This document shows positions 4,569 through 8,005 of a stretch of 8,005 nt of DNA, piece by piece; position 1 is the first letter of the stretch, and every line of letters begins with the position of its first letter. Under the pieces are notes generated by a model, which did no database searches, was not told the DNA's origin, and worked only from the letters and a program-made list of their open reading frames with translations. Made by a program: the position numbers and the translations under genes. This DNA comes from Verrucomicrobiota bacterium (GTDB lineage Bacteria > Verrucomicrobiota > Verrucomicrobiia > Verrucomicrobiales > DEV007): positions 1-8,005 of the forward strand of contig JAHDCN010000126.1 of the NCBI GenBank assembly GCA_020629815.1, read 5' to 3'.

Positions 4569-6494
4569 ATGAAGCAGCCGTTGATTTTTTTCGTCGCGCT
4601 TGTGGTGGCGCAATCCATTACCCTGCAAGCTCAGGTATATACACCGCCTACTCCGAAGCAGAACACAGGTGGGGGAGGGCAAAGCACAAACAACACGACG
4701 ATTGTTAACAAAGGGGGAGGCAATCAGAACCAGAATCAGCAGGTTGTGGGCAACGATGTTCCTTACCTCGACCCGACGACTGAGACCTTCTCTTTCGATG
4801 GGAAGACGTTTAACATCAACGACAACAAGGTTTTCCGGGCAAGGTATGAGAAGTATCTCAATGCTGCCGAAGCCAACTCGCAAATGGATCAAGCCTATCG
4901 GCAGGCCATTCGTGATATTTTAGATACTCTTTCCCCGCACAATCGTGACTCCCGAAAGTTCCCAAAGGCTGTGGCGAAACTCCAGCATGCAGCTCAGTTT
5001 CCCCAAGATGCCCGCTTGTGCGAGTCTCTCGCAAATGCAGTTTATCGAGTCTACCTGGCGCAGAAAACAACGGGAGAATTATCGGCGATTAACCGCGAAC
5101 TCGATATGCAGCGGCGTCAGCTCGACTGGAATTTTGATCAGTGGAAGGATGAGCCTGCTGCAGGGCAGACCCGAAAATTGAAAGACGACCCGGACAAAAA
5201 TAAGGGTAAGAACGCAGTGGATCCAACCAATGCCGGCCATATTCAAAGATACGTTCAGAGAATTGCCGAAACGGAGGCTGAGCGAGTTGCGAACAAGGCA
5301 AAAATGCAGCTTTCTGAGATTGAGGCAAAACTCGAGTTTCAGGCTCTGATCGTTCAGTATTTCCTCCAGCGTCGCTTTGAGCACGTAATCATGGGAGCCC
5401 GGTTTTACACCGAGTTTTTTCAGGATGGAGCCGGTCGCCTTCAGTTTGAAGAGGGATCTGAGGTTGAGCAGAATTTCAGCAAACTGATTGGATTTAATCC
5501 CACCATCACGACGCTCGATGCATTTGCCAATGAAGCGATTCGTGACGTGGATCAATCAGTCGAGAGTTTCACCTTTTTGCTTCAGCAAAATGAGGTTGAT
5601 GGAGCAAACCGTCAGCTCCAACAGGCATTTGTGACTGGAGAGTATATGCCTTCGGTTCAGGGAATCCCGAGAGAATCCAAGCGGAAGATTCTCGGCTATG
5701 CACGAAATGGATTTCAGCTGGTGAATTCGCTTGAGGTAAAGGATTTTGCGCTCGCTGAGCAGCTGGTGACCGAGATGCGGTCCCAGGCCAGTGACTTCGA
5801 TCACTCAAAACCGACCGCGGCTATCAATGCAGCAAAAGTGGGCAGCAATATGCGGATTCGTTCGGCAAAGAATGCGGCTCTTCAGGGAGATAACGACAAG
5901 TTTCAGGAGGAGATCGCAGCGGCGGCTCAGATTTGGCCAAGCAACCCGCAACTGACGGAGCAGTTCAATCAAAGTGCTGATCTGGGAGATATGCAGCAAC
6001 AGGCCAAGATCGAGTTTGACCGCTTGCTCAGCACTCAGAGCTATCGCCAGATTTTCACCAATAAAGCCCGCTTTATTGCCGCTACGGTTGATGATGCGGA
6101 GCGGCAGGAGGCACTTAACCAGATCGTGAATAACATTTTGGAGATCGAGACAACTTTGAAGCAGGCCGATACATTGAAAAAATCGGGAAATGCCTACGCA
6201 GCCTGGGAGATTGTGGAAAAGGCATTTCGCAAATTTCCGGATGATGTTCCGCTCAGTTCCAAACGTTCGGATTTGTCCACGGATGTGGCGGAATTCGTGA
6301 AGGCCATCCGCCGCGCAGAAGATTTGGAAAAAGGCAATCAGCGCGGGTCGAGTCTTACCTGGTTTCTGTCAGCTCGACAGCTTTATCCCCAAAGTGAATA
6401 CGCGGCCGAAGGGATTACCCGTCTGGTCGATGCGATCCTGCCGGAGAATGCTGTTGGGGGTGGAGACGAGATCAACGTAAATGCGTCCAACTGA
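4569..6494 (+). CDS. Large exported helical protein with TPR-like repeats
   Basis: A 641-residue protein of no family I can name. Residues 1-21 are a signal peptide (MKQPLIFFVALVVAQSITLQ, cleavage near LQA-Q). Residues 22-62 are a Gly/Asn/Gln-rich linker with runs of GGGG and NQNQNQQ. Nearly everything from about 85 to 625 is predicted helical: long amphipathic stretches at 165-195 and 225-275, and helix pairs of TPR type in the C-terminal third, for example 437-466 (ALQGDNDKFQEEIAAAAQIW), 533-566 (KKSGNAYAAWEIVEKAFRKF followed by PDD) and 589-620 (GNQRGSSLTWFLSARQLYPQ). A charged segment (193-215) may be a flexible loop. No catalytic motif or lipobox is seen. It starts 10 bases after the OB-fold gene and ends 15 bases before the sulfatase gene, so co-expression is likely. 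A periplasmic scaffold role is inferred from architecture alone. Confidence 0.82.
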   Translation: MKQPLIFFVALVVAQSITLQAQVYTPPTPKQNTGGGGQSTNNTTIVNKGGGNQNQNQQVVGNDVPYLDPTTETFSFDGKTFNINDNKVFRARYEKYLNAAEANSQMDQAYRQAIRDILDTLSPHNRDSRKFPKAVAKLQHAAQFPQDARLCESLANAVYRVYLAQKTTGELSAINRELDMQRRQLDWNFDQWKDEPAAGQTRKLKDDPDKNKGKNAVDPTNAGHIQRYVQRIAETEAERVANKAKMQLSEIEAKLEFQALIVQYFLQRRFEHVIMGARFYTEFFQDGAGRLQFEEGSEVEQNFSKLIGFNPTITTLDAFANEAIRDVDQSVESFTFLLQQNEVDGANRQLQQAFVTGEYMPSVQGIPRESKRKILGYARNGFQLVNSLEVKDFALAEQLVTEMRSQASDFDHSKPTAAINAAKVGSNMRIRSAKNAALQGDNDKFQEEIAAAAQIWPSNPQLTEQFNQSADLGDMQQQAKIEFDRLLSTQSYRQIFTNKARFIAATVDDAERQEALNQIVNNILEIETTLKQADTLKKSGNAYAAWEIVEKAFRKFPDDVPLSSKRSDLSTDVAEFVKAIRRAEDLEKGNQRGSSLTWFLSARQLYPQSEYAAEGITRLVDAILPENAVGGGDEINVNASN

Positions 6495-6509
6495 GGCACT
6501 TTTTGATAA

Positions 6510-8003
6510 ATGAAAAATTGGAAGGTTTTTGCCGCTCTTTTTGCCCTGTCGATTGGTGCTTTTTCTAAGGCTGATACACGACCGAATATCCTGTTTCTTT
6601 TCACCGACGATCATGCCACTCAGGCGATCTCCGCGTATGGTGGACCTTTGTCGGAATTGGCTCCGACCCCAAATCTGGATCGGATTGCCGAAGAGGGGAT
6701 GTTATTTCGCAAGTGCTACGTGACCAATTCCATTTGTGGTCCTTCCCGTGCTGTGATCCTGACGGGAAAATACTCTCATCTTAATGGGTTCAAAAAAAAC
6801 TCGGATCACTTCGACGGTTCTCAGCAGACTGTTTCCAAACTGTTGCAAAAGGCAGGCTATCAAACAGCCGTCATAGGTAAATGGCATCTCAAGACGGAGC
6901 CAACTGGTTTTGATCACTACGAAGTGCTAAAAGGCCAGGGGCACTACTACAACCCCTCTTTTCGAACCGAGGGAAAATGGGAAAAGAACCACGAGAAACA
7001 CATCGGTTACACAACAGATGTCATTACAGATCGATCGCTGGATTGGCTGGAAAATCGTGACCCGGAGAAGCCGTTTTTTCTGATGAGCCAGCACAAGGCA
7101 CCCCACGGCCGATGGGAGCCTGCGCTGCGTCATCTGGAGTGGTTAGACGATGTCGAGGTGCCGGAGCCTGAGACTCTCTATGATGATTATTCCGGAAGGG
7201 GCCCGGCAGCTGCGGCTCACAAAATGGGGATCGCTGATCACATGGGCGATCCTAGATTGATGCTGAAGTATTCCAGCAAGCATACACCCGAGCAGTTCAA
7301 AGTATTCGATGGCTACTTCCGTCCGCGCAATGAAGCGTTTTTGGCGCAGAAGCTGGAGGGAAAAGCAAAGACAGCCTGGCACTATCAGCGCTATATTAAA
7401 AACTACCTGCGTTGCGTGAAAGCAGTAGACGAGAATGTCGGTAGAATTTTGGAATACCTTGATCAAAACGATCTAACAAAAAATACCGTCTTGATCTACA
7501 GCTCCGATCAGGGTTTCTATCTTGGAGAACACGGTTGGTTTGATAAACGCTGGATGTATGAAGAGAGTTTTCGGACTCCGCTTTTGGTCCGATGGCCGGG
7601 TAAAATTACCCCTGGCACAGTGAATAGTCAGGACATCGTTTCCAATTTGGACTATGCGGAAACTTTCCTCGAAATCGCAGAGGCACCTATTCCTGATGAT
7701 ATGCAGGGGCGTTCTCTGGTCCCTGTTTTTCAAGGTGCTACCCCAAAGGACTGGCGCACGTCACACTACTACCACTACTACGAATCAGAGGGGCATGGAG
7801 TGGCGGTTCATTACGGAGTGTTTGATGGGCGCTATAAGCTGATCCGTTTTCCTGAGGAACACATCGATTCCTGGGAGCTATACGATCTGCAAACCGATCC
7901 CAACGAGATGGAAAGCCGCTATGGAGATCCTGCTTTAGCTGACCAAGAGCAGCGATTGAAAGGGGAATTAGCGAAATTGCGGAAACAGTTTTTAGTGGAG
8001 TAA
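6510..8003 (+). CDS. Exported type I sulfatase (formylglycine-dependent)
   Basis: A 497-residue sulfatase of the alkaline phosphatase superfamily, hydrolysing sulfate esters, probably of polysaccharides, in the periplasm or outside. Residues 1-21 are a signal peptide (MKNWKVFAALFALSIGAFSK). Metal ligands Asp33-Asp34 lie in NILFLFTDDH and Asp333-Gln334 in SSDQGFYLGEHGW. The sulfatase signature CGPSRAVILTGK (76-87) has Cys76, to be oxidised to formylglycine, and Arg80. Lys124 and His126 (GKWHL), His195 (SQHKAPHG), His341 and Lys346 complete the usual pocket. The end matches N-acetylglucosamine-6-sulfatase-like or related S1 members (HYGVFDGRYKLIRFPEEHID, then WELYDLQTDPNEM), close to subfamily S1_11 in my recollection; substrate not assigned. 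Length is normal and the gene is complete. Maturation needs a formylglycine-generating or anaerobic sulfatase-maturing enzyme encoded elsewhere. ATG at 6510 has no well-spaced SD (GAGG is 13 bases upstream, overlapping the previous stop), which suggests coupling. Confidence 0.95.
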   Translation: MKNWKVFAALFALSIGAFSKADTRPNILFLFTDDHATQAISAYGGPLSELAPTPNLDRIAEEGMLFRKCYVTNSICGPSRAVILTGKYSHLNGFKKNSDHFDGSQQTVSKLLQKAGYQTAVIGKWHLKTEPTGFDHYEVLKGQGHYYNPSFRTEGKWEKNHEKHIGYTTDVITDRSLDWLENRDPEKPFFLMSQHKAPHGRWEPALRHLEWLDDVEVPEPETLYDDYSGRGPAAAAHKMGIADHMGDPRLMLKYSSKHTPEQFKVFDGYFRPRNEAFLAQKLEGKAKTAWHYQRYIKNYLRCVKAVDENVGRILEYLDQNDLTKNTVLIYSSDQGFYLGEHGWFDKRWMYEESFRTPLLVRWPGKITPGTVNSQDIVSNLDYAETFLEIAEAPIPDDMQGRSLVPVFQGATPKDWRTSHYYHYYESEGHGVAVHYGVFDGRYKLIRFPEEHIDSWELYDLQTDPNEMESRYGDPALADQEQRLKGELAKLRKQFLVE

Positions 8004-8005
8004 TT

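Overview
The window looks like a chromosomal piece of a Gram-negative bacterium of the Planctomycetota-Verrucomicrobiota-Chlamydiota group, most likely a Verrucomicrobiota member. This rests on gene content, not on a marker gene. The signs are a formylglycine-type sulfatase with a signal peptide, a TPR plus secretin-N-like (STN) module of the wording common in these phyla (LPSV-LSLRNVP-IRYV), two SHD1-like modules, several exported low-complexity proteins of unrecognised family, and mostly absent Shine-Dalgarno (SD) sequences. No IS element, phage gene, CRISPR array or obvious pseudogene is visible.

Layout. The left part is on the minus strand. Reading in its own direction, it holds an exported TPR/STN protein (842-1510), then an in-frame SDR oxidoreductase (179-835) starting with TTG six bases after the first gene's stop, then a tRNA-Ser(UGA) gene with encoded CCA (18-105). 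A divergent control region follows (about 1511-1773). It has a plausible sigma70-type promoter for the minus-strand gene, a 14-bp perfect palindrome over its -35 box, a hairpin in the minus-strand leader, and a strong 12-bp hairpin ending 12 bases before the first plus-strand start codon.

The right part is five plus-strand genes: an exported disordered protein with repeated KK-G-F-S modules and a C-terminal SH3-like domain (1774-3258), an exported protein with two SHD1-like modules (3296-4018), a small membrane-anchored protein with a probable OB-fold (4115-4558), a 641-residue exported helical protein with TPR-like repeats (4569-6494), and a sulfatase (6510-8003). Gaps are 37, 96, 10 and 15 bases, so they probably form one or two transcription units.

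How they may work together. Six of the seven proteins carry an export or membrane signal, and four of those are built from interaction modules (TPR, STN, SH3-like, SHD1-like) rather than enzymatic domains. The simplest reading is an envelope or periplasmic assembly whose structural parts are new to me, with a sulfatase carried at the end of the row. The enzymes (SDR, sulfatase) and the tRNA are confident calls. The function of the four middle plus-strand genes is unknown, and no pathway is claimed. Coding potential accounts for nearly all of the window; no gene-free stretch exceeds 300 bases.
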